From Ampullaceana balthica (Eukaryota; Mollusca; Gastropoda; Lymnaeidae): a stretch of DNA of 64,000 nucleotides. Below, in pieces: positions 13,101-28,100 of this stretch (positions are counted from its first letter, which is position 1; every line of letters begins with the position of its first letter). The position numbers and the translations under genes are program-made. The stretch spans positions 1,017,353 to 1,081,352 of the forward strand of contig CALYLW010000346.1 of assembly GCA_944989445.1 (NCBI GenBank). Direction: 5' to 3'. The notes below the pieces were generated by a model. That model ran no database searches. It had not been told where the DNA came from and saw nothing but the letters and a program-made list of their open reading frames with translations.

Positions 13101-16100
13101 GAATGTGTGGATGCACATTATTAGTGAATGTGAGGATGCACATTATTAGTGAATGTGTGGATGCACATTATTAGTAAATGTGTGGATGCACATTATTAGT
13201 GAATGTGTGGATGCACATTATTAGTGAATGTGTGGATGCACATTATTAGTGAATGTGTGGATGCACATTATTAGTGAATGTGTGGATGCACATTATTAGT
13301 AAATGTGTGGATGCACATTATTAGTGAATGTATGGATGCACATTATTAGTGATTGTATGGATGCACATTATTAGTGAATGTGTGAATGCACATTATTAGT
13401 GAATTTATGGATGCACATTATTAGTGAATTTATGGATGCACATTATTAGTGAATGTATGGATGCACATTATTAGTGAATGTATGGATGCACATTATTAGT
13501 GAATGTATAGATGGATGCACATTATTAGTGAATGTGTCGATGCACATTATTAGTAAATGTATGGATGCACATTATTAGTGAATGTGTGGATGCACATTAT
13601 TAGTGAATGTGTGGATGCACATTATTAGTGAATGTATAGATGGATGCACATTATTTGTGAATGTATGGATGGATGCACATTATTAGTGAATGTATGGATG
13701 CACATTATTAGTGAATGTGTTGATGCACATTATTAGTGAATGTGTGGATGCACATTATTAGTGAATGTATGGATGGATGCACATTATTAGTGAGTGTGTG
13801 GACGGATGCACATTATTAGTGAATGTATGGATGGATGCACATTATTAGTGAGTGTGTGGATGCACATTATTAGAGAATGTATGGATGCACATTATTAGTG
13901 AATGGATGGATGGATGCACATTATTAGTGAGTGTGTGGGTGCACGTTATTAGTGAATGTATAGATGGATGCACATTATTAGTGAATGTATGGATGGATGC
14001 ACATTATTAGTGAATGTGTGGATGGATGCACATTATTAGTGAATGTATGGATGCACATTATTAGTGAATGTGTTGATGCACATTATTAGTGAATGTGTGG
14101 ATGCACATTATTAGTGAATGTATGGATGGATGCACATTATTAGTGAGTGTGTGGACGGATGCACATTATTAGTGAATGTATGGATGGATGCACATTATTA
14201 GTGAGTGTGTGGATGCACATTATTAGTGAATGTATGGATGCACATTATTAGTGAATGTATGGATGCACATTATTAGTGAATGGATGGATGGATGCACATT
14301 ATTAGTGAATGTATAGATGGATGCACATTATTAGTGAATGTATGGATGGATGCACATTATTAGTGAATGTATGGATGGATGCACATTATTAGTGAATGTA
14401 TGGATGGATGCACATTATTAGTGAATGTATGGATGGATGCACATTATTAGTGAATGTATGGATGGATGCACATTATTAGTGAATGTATGGATGGATGCAC
14501 ATTATTAGTGAGTGTGTGGACGGATGCACATTATTAGTGAATGTATGGATGGATGCACATTATTAGTGAGTGTGTGGATGCACATTATTAGTGAATGTAT
14601 GGATGCACATTATTAGTGAATGTATGGATGCACATTATTAGTGAATGGATGGATGGATGCAAATTATTAGTGAGTGTGTGGATGCACATTATTAGTGAAT
14701 GTATAGATGGATGCACATTATTAGTGAATGTATGGATGGATGCACATTATTAGTGAATGTGTGGATGCACATTATAAGGGAATGTATGGATGCACATTAT
14801 TAGTGAGTGTTTGGATGGATGCACATTATTAGTGAATGTATGGATGGATGCACATTATTAGTGAGTGTGTGGATGCACATTATTAGTGAATGTATTGATG
14901 CACATTATTAGTGAATGGATGGATGCACATTATTAGTGAATGTATGGATGCACATTTATAGTGAATGTATGGATGGATGCACATTATTAGTGAGTGTGTG
15001 GATGCACATTATTAGTGAATTTATAGATGAATGCACATTATTAGTGAATGTATGGATGGATGCACATTATTAGTGAATGTATGGATGCACATTATTATTG
15101 AATGTATGGATGCACATTATTAGTTAATGTATGGATGCACATTATTAGTGAATGTATAGATGGGTGCACATTATTAGTGAATGTGTGGATGCACATTATT
15201 AGTGAATTTATGGATGCACATTATTTAGTGAAAGTATGGATGCACATTATTAGTGAATGTATGGATGCACATTATTATTGAATGTATAGATGGATGCACA
15301 TTATTAGTGAATGTGTGGATGCACATTATTAGTGAATGTGTGGATGCACATTATTAGTGAATGTATGGATGCACATTATTAGTGAATGTATGGATGCACA
15401 TTATTAGTGAATGTATGGATGCACATTATTAGTGAATGTATGGATGCACATTATTATTGAATGTATAGATGGATGCACATTATTAGTGAATGTGTGGATG
15501 CACATTATTAGTGAATGTGTGGATGCACATTATTAGTGAATGTATGGATGCACATTATTAGTGAATGTGTGGATGCACATTATTAGTGAATGTATGGATG
15601 CACATTATTAGTGAGTGTATGGATGCACATTATTAGTGAATGTATAGATGGATGCACATTATTAGTGAATATGTGGTTTCACATTATTAGTGAATGTGTG
15701 GTTGCACATTATTAGTGAATGTGTGGATGCACATAATTTGTGGATGTACATTATTAGTGAATGTGTGGATGCACATTATTAGTGAATGTGTGGATGGATG
15801 CACATTATTAGTGAATGTATGGATGGATGCACATTATTAGTGAATGTATGGATGCACATTATTAGTGAATGTATGGATGCACATTATTAGTGAATGTATG
15901 GATGCACATTATTAGTGAATGTATGGATGGATGCACATTATTAGTGAATGTATGGATGCACATTATTAGTGAATGTATGGATGGATGCACATTATTAGTG
16001 AATGTATGGATGCACATTATTAGTGAATGTATGGATGGATGCACATTATTAGTGAATGTGTGGATGTACATTATTAGTGAATGTATGGATGCACATTATT

Positions 16101-19100
16101 AGTGAATGTATGGATGCACATTATTAGTGAATGTATGGATGGATGCACATTATTAGTGAATGTATGGATGCACATTATTAGTGAATGTGTGGATGCACAA
16201 AATTAGTGAATGTGTGGATGCACATTATTAGTGAATGTGTGGATGTACATTATTAGTAAATGTATGGATGCACATTATTAGTGAATGTATGGATGCACAT
16301 TATTAGTCAATGTATGGATGCACATTATTAGTGAATGTATAGATGGATGCACATTATTAGTGAGTGTGTGGATGCACATTATTAGTGAATGTATAGATGG
16401 ATGCACATTATTAGTGAATGTATAGATGGATGCACATTATTAGTGAGTGTGTGGATGGATGCACATTATTAGTGAATGTATGGATGGATGCACATTATTA
16501 GTGAGTGTGTGGATGCACATTATTAGTGAATGTATAGATGGATGCACATGATTAGTGAATGTATGGATGGATGCACATTATTAGTGAATGTATGGATGCA
16601 CGTTATTAGTGAATGTATGGATGGATGCACATTATTAGTGAATGTATGGATGCACATTATTAGTGAGCGGTGGGTGCACATTATTAGTGAATGTGTGGAT
16701 GCAAATTATTAGTGAATGTATGGATGCACATTATTAGTGAATGTATGGATGGATGCACATTATTAGTGAGTGTGTGGATGGATGCACACTATTAGTGAAT
16801 GTATGGATGGATGCACATTATTAGTGAGTGTGTGGATGCACATTATTAGTGAATGTATGGATGCACATTATTAGTGAATGTATGGATGCACATTATTAGT
16901 GAATGTATGGATGGATGCACATTATTAGTGAGTGTGTGGATGCACATTATTAGTGAATTTATAGATGGATGCACATTATTAGTGAATGTATGGATGGATG
17001 CACATTATTAGTGAATGCATGGATGCACATTATTAGTGAATGTGTGGATGCACATTATTAGTGAATGTGTGGATGCACATTATTAGTGAATGTGTGGATG
17101 GACATTAATAGTGAATGTGTGGATGCACAGTATTGGTAAGTGTATGGATGCACATTATTAGTGAATGTATGGATGCACATTATTAGTGAATGTATGGATG
17201 CACATTATTAGTGAATGTATGGATGCACATTATTAGTGAATGTATGGATGCACATTATTAGTGAATGTATGGATGCACATTATTATTGAATGTATAGATG
17301 GATGCACATTATTAGTGAATGTGTGGATGCACATTAATAGTGAATGTTTGGATGCACATTATTAGTGAATGTATAGATGGATGCACATTATTAGTGAGTG
17401 TGTGGATGCACATTATTAGTGAATGTATGGATGCACATTATTAGTGAATGTATGGATGCACATTATTAGTGAATGTATGGATGCACATTATTAGTGAATG
17501 TATAGATGGATGCACATTATTAGTGAATGTATGGATGCACATTATTAGTGTATGTGTGGATGTACATTATTAGTGAATGTATGGATGCACATTATTAGTG
17601 AATGTGTGGATGTGCATTATTAGTGAATGTATGGATGCACATTATTAGTGAATGTATGGATGCTCATTATTAGTGAATGTATGGATGCACATTATTAGTG
17701 TATGTGTGGATGTACATTATTAGTGAATGTATGGATGCGCATTGTTAGTGAATGTATGGATGCACATTATTAGTGAATGTATGGATGCTCATTATTAGTG
17801 AATGTATAGATGGATGCACATTATTAGTGAATGTATGGATGCACATTATTAGTGAATGTATAGATGGATGCACATTATTAGTGAATGTATGGATGCACAT
17901 TATTAGTGAATGTATGGATGCAAATTATTAGTGAATTTATGGATGCGCATTATTAGTGAATGTATGGATGCACATTATTAGTGAATGTATAGATGGATGC
18001 ACATTATTAGTGAATGTATGGATGCAAATTATTAGTGAATTTATGGATGCGCATTATTAGTGAATGTATGGATGCACATTATTAGTGAATGTATAGATGG
18101 ATGCACATTATTAGTGAATGTATGGATGCACATTATTAGTGAATGTATGGATGCACATTATTAGTGAATGTATGGATGGATGCACATTATTAGTGAATGT
18201 ATGGATGCACATTATTAGTGAATGTGTGGATGCACAAAATTAGTGAATGTGTGGATGCACATTATTAGTGAATGTGTGGATGTACATTATTAGTAAATGT
18301 ATGGATGCACATTATTAGTGAATGTATGGATGCACATTATTAGTCAATGTATGGATGCACATTATTAGTGAATGTATAGATGGATGCACATTATTAGTGA
18401 GTGTGTGGATGCACATTATTAGTGAATGTATAGATGGATGCACATTATTAGTGAATGTATAGATGGATGCACATTATTAGTGAGTGTGTGGATGGATGCA
18501 CATTATTAGTGAATGTATGGATGGATGCACATTATTAGTGAGTGTGTGGATGCACATTATTAGTGAATGTATAGATGGATGCACATGATTAGTGAATGTA
18601 TGGATGGATGCACATTATTAGTGAATGTATGGATGCACGTTATTAGTGAATGTATGGATGGATGCACATTATTAGTGAATGTATGGATGCACATTATTAG
18701 TGAGCGGTGGGTGCACATTATTAGTGAATGTGTGGATGCAAATTATTAGTGAATGTATGGATGCACATTATTAGTGAATGTATGGATGGATGCACATTAT
18801 TAGTGAGTGTGTGGATGGATGCACACTATTAGTGAATGTATGGATGGATGCACATTATTAGTGAGTGTGTGGATGCACATTATTAGTGAATGTATGGATG
18901 CACATTATTAGTGAATGTATGGATGCACATTATTAGTGAATGTATGGATGGATGCACATTATTAGTGAGTGTGTGGATGCACATTATTAGTGAATTTATA
19001 GATGGATGCACATTATTAGCTATTGTATGGATGGATGCACATTATTAGTGAATGTATGGATGCACATTATTAGTGTATGTGTGGATGTACATTATTAGTG

Positions 19101-22100
19101 AATGTATGGATGCACATTATTAGTGAATGTGTGGATGTGCATTATTAGTGAATGTATGGATGCACATTATTAGTGAATGTATGGATGCTCATTATTAGTG
19201 AATGTATGGATGTACATTATTAGTGAATGTATGGATGCACATTATTAGTGAATGTATGGATGCACATTATTAGTGTATGTGTGGATGTACATTATTAGTG
19301 AATGTATGGATGCGCATTGTTAGTGAATGTATGGATGCACATTTTTAGTGAATGTATGGATGCTCATTATTAGTGAATGTATAGATGGATGCACATTATT
19401 AGTGAATGTATGGATGCACATTATTAGTGAATGTATGGATGTACATTATTAGTGAATGTATGGATGCTCATTATTAGTGAATGTATAGATGGATGCACAT
19501 TATTAGTGAATGTATGGATGCACATTATTAGTGAATGTATGGATGCACATTATTAGTGAATGTATGGATGCTCATTATTAGTGAATGTATAGATGGATGC
19601 ACATTATTAGTGAATGTATGGATGCACATTATTAGTGAATGTATGGATGCACATTATTAGTGAATTTATGGATGCGCATTATTAGTGAATGTATGGATGC
19701 ACATTATTAGTGAATGTATGGATGCTCATTATTAGTGAATGTATAGATGGATGCACATTATTAGTGAATGTATGGATGCACATTATTAGTGTATGTGTGG
19801 ATGTACATTATTAGTGAATGTATGGATGCGCATTATTAGTGAATGTATGGATGCACATTATTAGTGAATGTATGGATGCTCATTATTAGTGAATGTATAG
19901 ATGGATGCACATTATTAGTGAATGTATGGATGCACATTATTAGTGTATGTGTGGATGTACATTATTAGTGAATGTATGGATGCGCATTGTTAGTGAATGT
20001 ATGGATTCACATTATTAGTGAATGTATGGATGCACATTATTAGTGAATGTATGGATGCACATTATTAGTGAATGTATGGATGCACATTATTAGTGAATGT
20101 ATGGATGCGCATTATTAGTGAATGTATGGATGCACATTATTAGTGAATGTATGGATGCTCATTATTAGTGAATGTATGGATGCACATTATTAGTGAATGT
20201 ATGGATGCACATTATTATTGAATGTATGGATGCACATTATTAGTGAATGTATGGATGCACATTATTAGTGAATGTGTGGATGCACATTATTAGTGAATGT
20301 CTGGATGCACATTATTAGTGAATGTATGGATGCACATTATTAGTTAATTTATGGATGCACATTATTAGTGAATGTGTGGAGGCACATTATTAGTGAATGT
20401 ATGGATTCTCAATAGGTTTAAACCGCTCCCCCCCAAAAAAAAACTGTGTGCCTTACATGCAATACGTTCAAAGGTCACGTGACTCATTGCTATTCCCCAA
20501 ACGTTGGCTGATTGTACTCAACGTGACCCAGTTTTTACTTTGACTTGTGAGTAAACTGTTACCTGCGTGGTGCATGACCTTGAGGTGTGAGTGTAATTAT
20601 TGGTGCTACATTTGTCTGAGATGTCCATAGCTCCAGTCGATGCTAAACATTTAAACCGTACAATGAATTCAGTTGAGAATTTGTAGCTGGAGTAACCCCC
20701 TCCGCTGCGACCTTAACATTTTGGACACGGTGTACATGCTTGGCATGTTGTACAAAGTACACGAATCAGTACCCCCGTAAGAAATGAGCAGTCCGTCTAA
20801 TCACGAATGTCATGTGCTGACGTCACATCCCGTGGTTGTTGATAACACAAGACGTCCCCCGTTGATGTCCCATTGACTTGCCAGATAAACCGTCTGAAAA
20901 TAGCAACACTTCATCAGTAGGCGGCGATATGTTGTTGCACAGTTCATGGTCTAGCATCTACTGTGCCACGGTCTTAGTACAATACTTCCAATGTCCGGCT
21001 ATGTCAAATATTATAATATGACATCTGTCCGTGTTCGCCGTTTAACAACTGGCCCGTTTCGACGGTGTGCACGTGAGAGCAACGGTTAGTTTGACCTTTG
21101 ACGCCTCTAATGTTTGGGTAACAAATCTACGATACTCTGTCACATTTCTGGCAAGTGTACACCCAGGCAATGGTGCCGTTGTGGGTGGTGGAAGGGTCGT
21201 ACAAGTGTTGTGACATGTAAGCTAAATGGTATTGAGGGGAGCCGATATGACCTATCAAGTTGTTGTGCAAGGGTTAACTTGACGCAGTGGCGTAGCGAGG
21301 AAATGCAAGCGTTACTACCGGTATGTCTCGGGACACGTAGGTACAGGGGCGCCAAAAAAAGGCTTACGTCACATTATAATTAGCATAAAAGGGTAAGATA
21401 TTAATTAAACGTGGGTGGCGCGGGCGTCAGTTGTACAGCGATAAATGTTCTAGCTACGCCTCCGACTTGACGTGCCTTGTTAGCTACGCCTCTGACTTGA
21501 CGTGCCTTGTTAGCTACGCCTCTTACTTGACGTGCCTTGTTAGCTACGCCTCCGACTTGACGTGCCTTGTTAGCTACGCCTCTGACTTGACGTGCCTTGT
21601 TAGCTACGCCTCCGACTTGACGTGCCTTGTTACCTACGCCTCTGACTTGACGTGCCTTGTTAGCTACGCCTCTTACTTGACGTGCCTTGTTAGCTACGCC
21701 TCCGACTTGACGTGCCTTGTTACCTACGCCTCTGACTTGACGTGCCTTGTTAGCTACGCCTCTGACTTGACGTGCCTTGTTAGCTACTCCTCTGACTTGA
21801 CGTGCCTTGTTAGCTACGCCTCCGACTTGACGTGCTTTGTTAGCTACGCCTCTGACTTGACGTGCCTTGTTAGCTACGCCTCTTACTTGACGTGCCTTGT
21901 TAGCTGCGCCTCTGACTTGACGTGCCTCGTTAGCTACGCCTCTGACTTGACGTGCCTTGTTAGCTACGCCTCTGACTTGACGTGCCTTGTTAGCTACGCC
22001 TCTGACTTGACGTGCCGTGATGGGGGCTGAAGTTCATTGAAGTGACCTATAAATGCGTGGGAACAAACAGAATCACATGTGCTTTGGTGTCTTGTCACGT

Positions 22101-25100
22101 GCTGTGTGATCTCCACAATGTTATCAACTGTGTTTGTATGTGTGTGGAGGGGGGGGGGCTGGTGATGGGACTTCTTTAAATTGCCGACAGACGGCTAAAT
22201 TAATTTCTTTACAAACTAGGAATCCTACCGGTTTATATTAAACAGAAATTAAAACTACCTGAGCTTCCATACCAACCCTTTTATTCAAATGAAGCATTTG
22301 GGGCCGTCCATAAAGTACGTCACGCTCCAGAGGGGGTGGGGGTGTAAGAAAGTGTGACAATTTGTGACAGGAGGGAGGGGGGGTCCGGCCATGTGTGACG
22401 TCACGGTGTTTTACATTAAATTTTAATTATTTTGTAAATAGAAAAAAAAATATTGTTCGAAAGTGTGACGTACTTTAAGGGGGGGGGGTTCCGAGATTTG
22501 TGACAGGGGGAGGGGGGGGAGTTAAAAATGGTCAAAAATAGCGTGACGTACTTTATGGACGGCCCCTTTGAACGCCAACGTCTAAAAGGACCATCTACAA
22601 TCTATATGTATACAAACAAGCTAACTCACCAGTCGTCAGCCATGTGGTCGAAAAGTGATTACACGTAAGGTGAAAGAAAGTCTTTCATAATGAATCATAT
22701 AAGTTAAATAGGAATTTATAAAATAAATAAATTATTTTATTTTTTTAATTCTAGGGAGAGAAAAATTACACTAAAGTGGAGATAACGATTTGATTTTTAA
22801 AAATAATTTTAAACTATGAATTATAACTTACTAGATACGACCTGTGGCGTAGCATACTCCGCAGACTTGCTCATCATAGATAGTGCAAAGAATGGTTGGG
22901 GGGGGGTGAGAGAACGGACACTAACAGCAGCACGAAGTAATGGATAAATAAAACAAACCCGTAAAAACAAAGTTTTTGACTATAAATCCCTTATATATGA
23001 GACATAACTAACGGTATCATATATTTATTTACGCTCAATTATGTAGCCTAAAGCTAAGGGACATCACTCTGCTTCTTTTTTAAAATTGGATAATCATTTT
23101 GGTTTCCAGATTACCATTAAACACCCTCCACACTATTATTAATAATTGAACAATTTCATGCGGACGTTCAATAAGAGTTATTTTTGGTGCAATTATTTGG
23201 TGCGCTGCTTTCTAAAGTTACTTGTGTTAGTGTGGTGATTAGCACTGTAAAAAAATAATATATACATACGTTGTGTACATTTTAGGAATATTTCGTATTT
23301 ATCACGTAAATATACTTTACTTACGCTTTTGCAATAAAAAAAAACCAAAAAAAACTCTATTATAAAATACTTTGTGTACATTTAAGAACGTTTAATATTA
23401 CGTATTTATCATACAAGGACAAGTTAGTTGGGCTTTTGAAAAAGGTGGGCGCCACGGCGCCGCAGCACAAACTAGTTCACAATATGATATTAGCAGAAAC
23501 ATCTACAGACGGAATATGTCTTAACTCCCCTTTTGCTTTTTAACCGAGGAGGGGGGGGGGTTGGGTGAGGGGAAAGGTCTGGTCACCGATCGCTGGACCG
23601 AGCTCAGCGTGACACGTAAAATGTCAACAAAAGCACGCCGGTACATCGACGGATGGCATCAACGCGCGGACTGAACTGTCACGTGAAAAAAAAACAATAA
23701 CAAACTGTGAAATTGAATTACATACGTTGTATAGAGATAAACTAAAAATGCATTAATTTAATTACGGTACGTTCGATCGATCTGAAATTTTGATACGATG
23801 CATTGTTAGGTGACACGAGTCTATGTGCCAAATTTCAGCTTGATGACATCACGGGAAGTGGGTCATTTTTAAATCCCTTATATTAACTTCGCGGCCGTCT
23901 CTCTCTCTGACTGTCGTCATCTCTCTCTCTGTCTTGGGCGGGCGGAAAAACAAAAGTCAAAAATGACCCACTTCCCGTGATACGATCGAGCTGAAATTTG
24001 GCACACGGACCCGTCTCACATAACAATGCATGGTATCAAAATTTCATATCGATCGAACGTACCGTAATTAAATTAATGCATTTTTAGTTTATCCTTATAT
24101 AACGTATGTAATTCAAATTCACTGTTTGTTATTGTTTTTTTCCCACGTGAGAGTTTGAGTTGACGCGACCCATCGAAGTACCGGCGTGCTTTTGTTTACA
24201 TTTTACGTGTCACGCTGAGCTCGGTCAAGCGATCGGTGACCAGACTCCCCCCCCCCGGGTTATGAAGCAAAGTTGAGTTAAGCCAGATTCAGTCTGTAAA
24301 TATTTGTAAATACTTTTAGTTATGTATCATATATAAGGGATTTATAGTCAAAAACTTTGTTTTTAAATCCCTTATTAAATCCCTTATATTAACTTCACCA
24401 CCGTCTCTGTCGTTCTGTCGTCATCTCTGTCTTGGGCGAGCGGAAAAACAAAAGTAAAAAATGACCCACTTTCCGTTATCCGATCGAGCTGAAATTTGGC
24501 ACACGGACCCGTCTCACCTAACAATGCATCGTATCAAAATTTCAGATCGATCAAACGTACCGTAATTAAATTTATGCATTTTTAGTTTATCCTGATATAA
24601 CGTATGTAATTCAAATTCACTGTTTGTTTTTTTTTCACAACCACTACACTACGAATCATATGTTATTCTGTGAAGGAATAACGCAATTGAACGCAAGAAG
24701 CACTGTAGACCCCCCCCCCTATTTTTTTTTCTTTTCACTCCACTTTGCTTGCCAACTATGATTGGTCGACCCCAGCGAGGGTCATTCGTCATGCTCGTTT
24801 GCACATATTCGCTTTGGTGAATTATATATATAGTTAACATCAATTTTTATTTATTTATAATAATTTTTTATTAATTTTTACTAATGACTTTTAAATATAT
24901 TTATAAAAGTATTTTTGTTCTGTAATTCAAACGCATATATAGTGTGCTATAATACTGTTAACAATGGTATTAATTAAATAGACACTTCGAAAGTTTTTTG
25001 ACGTTTTAACAAGGATCGATGTATGCTTGGATTGCACGATAACTGAGGGTGCAATATCATTGATGTATCAGGAATAGGGAGGCACTAGTGGCATCAAAAT

Positions 25101-28100
25101 TCTACTATATAAACTTTTGCATATTGATCTATTAATAAGTATATAACCTATTGCAAATAGATCTATAAATTGCTATGTAAGCCATTGTATTTTTTTTTAA
25201 AATAATTATTAAAGCCCTTGCTTAGACATCTCTGGGTAACTATAAAAGCCCTTGCTTAGAGATCTCTGGGTAACTATAGAAGCCCTTGCTTAGAGATCTC
25301 TGGGTAACCATAGAAGCCCTTGCTTAGAGATCTCTGGGTAACCATAGAAACCCTTGCTTAGAGATCTCTGGGTAACCATAGAAGCCCTTGCTTAGAGATC
25401 TCTGGGTAACCATAGAAGCCCTTGCTTGGAGATCTCTGGGTAACTATAGAAGCCCTTGCTTGGAGATCTCTGGGTAACCATAGAAGCCCTTGCTTAGAGA
25501 TCTCTGGGTAACCATAGAAACCCTTGCTTAGAGATCTCTGGGTAACCATAGAAGCCCTTGCTTAGAGATCTCTGGGTAACCATAGAAGCCCTTGCTTATA
25601 GATCTCTAGATAACTATAGAAGCCTTTGCTTATAGATCTATAAAAGCAATAAGTCCTTGGATGCCACCATAGTAAACTGACACGTGTATGCCCACAAACC
25701 ATTTCAGTAGTCATACAAACTCACATATTTGATAAGGCTAATTTAATGTGTCCATTATATGTATGGCCTCTGTTATTTCTGGTAAGGGTCATTTGGTGTT
25801 CAATTATATTTATATCCACTATTTATCATTCAAAAAACAAGAGAAAAAAATCTCCTTATCCTATGCTAGCAACCATGCTAAATGGAAACATTTGTTTGTT
25901 TGTCCACAGGAGGGGACAACTCCACTTATCCTGGCTGCTGCCAACAACCACTTACAGTGTGTCAAAGAACTGTTGGAACAAGGGGCGGATCCCAATGCTA
26001 GGAGACTGGTACTGTAACAGGGGATGCAGGGGGTTGGCCTTAGCTATGTGCCGGGCCTTATTAGATATAGCGAGGTTATTGGTGTAACTGGAGCAGTGAT
26101 GCCCAATCCGAGCTGAGAATTTAGTGAACCGCTTTCTCAAACAAATCTGCAGTTTGCTGAAACCCGTGAGAATCCACCCCACAATGTTTGGCACCCCCTT
26201 CCTCCAAAAAATTTCCAACTTGATATTACATGTCAATCATTTTAAACTAGTTTTCCTGGAGAAGATTAGAGGTAAAATCTCATTGGTCAAAATATTTCTT
26301 CCTGTAAAACAATGGAGCATCTGATTAAAATTAAAACCAATGTTTTCATTTACTAATAGCTATTATGTAATTACTATAATTAATTCATTGAACTATCAGT
26401 TGTTATACACTTCAGGCCACGCTGGTTATTTAAAAAAGAAACATACACTTATATTTCAACAACTCAATCATGGTGTTTGATATTAAACTAATTTTCTGAC
26501 AACTTAGAATGAAAATTATTGTTAGAGATCAGAGTAAAGCCCCTTGAACTAAGTCTTCAAGGCAGTTTCCTACAGCTAAGCCCAGCACTGCTTCTTCAGT
26601 TTTTTTGTTGTTGTTAATCCTGGTATCTGCTTCTCACCTTTTTATTTTTCAATATTATGTTTTTAAAAGCCAATGTACATAACTTTATAATATTTTTAAT
26701 GATTAATGTTAGTTTTTCTGTCATTTGAGTATGTCGACACTGACAATGACAGAGTAATAAAATGTTTATAATTTTAAGTCTCTAACCATTCAGTGGAATA
26801 GTGGAAACAACTAAATCCATTTGTGATGTTTGTCCCCAGACTGGTACCTGTGCCCTGTTCTTTGCCTGCCAGGGCGGGTTTCTTGATGTGGTCAAGGAAT
26901 TGCTGGAACACAACGCTGATGTGGATTTGGCAAGTTTTGTAAGTACTCAGAAATGATTGGTACCACTAAACAGATGGAGCAGTGCAGTTTGGTACCACTA
27001 AACAGATGGAGCAGTGCAATTTGGTACCACTAAACAGATGGAGCAGTGCAATTTGGTACCACTAAACAGATGGAGCAGTGCAATTTGGTACCACTAAACA
27101 GATGGAGCAGTGCAATTTGGTACCACTAAACAGATGGAGCAGTGCAGTTTGGTACCCCTCAACAGATGGAGCAGTGCAATAGAAACTAGGCCTGTCAATG
27201 GGTACCTGTTTCCGTGCGATTACCCGGGTAGTAAAATTCCACCCGGGTACCCATGAAAATGTGGCTTCAATGTCTATATGAACAAAGGCCAAAGTTTGGC
27301 TCGCATGCGGGTTTTTGTGTTTACATTGCGGCTCGCGAAACAAATTATCAAATGAAAATTTTTGTTTCAAATATATGCTGTGAAGTACATCTAAGGAGAA
27401 ATATCTGTCAACGGGAAATAAAATACGGTCCCGACAAACTATAATGTATTTTGATACATTTTGTTTCTCTGAAAATGAAACAGAAATCGCAAACACTAAA
27501 AGGTTTTGGTTCTTTGAATGAATCATACAAGGAAAACAAAATGCCAAAAATAAGGATGGACTGCATAGAGATAAAAGAGGCTGCGTTTGTTGTTTTAATA
27601 AAAACACCCCTTCTTTGACACTAACTTTGCTTTGAAAAACGTCGACAACATTATGTTTCTGATTGTGTTTCTTGTGTTTGTTAACACGTAATGACCTAGA
27701 AAAACTGATGCTAATAATGCGTACAAGGTTGTCAGTATTTAAATTTAATAAATTTAATATTTACTAATAGTGTAAGATGGGTAAGACGTTGGCTGTGTGG
27801 CTTCTGTGTGAAATGAGGTGCATTGATAGTGGCTAGGTAGCATTGTAGGTAACCCGGATACCAGTTTGAAATTTGGACGGGTACCTGGGCAGATTTTGTA
27901 TACAATATTGACAGCCCTAATAGAAACTAGTCAAGAATGTAACTAAACTGTTTGCACTGCAGTAGAAAAGAAAGGTGATGTTGAGACTGTATCAAGTTGG
28001 AGGCTGTCTTTGGGTTGGTTAAGGACATATTGCACTCAGGGTGGGGGGGGGTTTGGTTAAGGACATATTGCACTCAGGGTGGGGGGGTTTGGTTAAGGAC

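Noticed and set aside
15862..16102. ORFs on both strands in the 25-bp minisatellite (also 16530-16712 and 18567-18749)
   Set aside because: They are repeat by-products: the unit happens to lack stops in some frames, both strands are open at the same place, and there is no start context or domain.
12578..20406. CRISPR-like or centromeric array
   Set aside because: Units are contiguous with no unique spacers, and the DNA is animal, so not CRISPR. A 25-bp unit inside a gene's intron does not support a centromere.
21431..22030. 199-codon repetitive ORF (SYASDLTCLV repeated)
   Set aside because: Produced by a 30-bp tandem repeat inside an ANKRD29 intron; unit length divisible by 3 keeps it open. 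No other coding evidence.
27062..27607. 181-codon minus-strand ORF
   Set aside because: Half is the 32-bp repeat and the other half the inside of the hAT element at 27187-27919; no transposase motif recognised.
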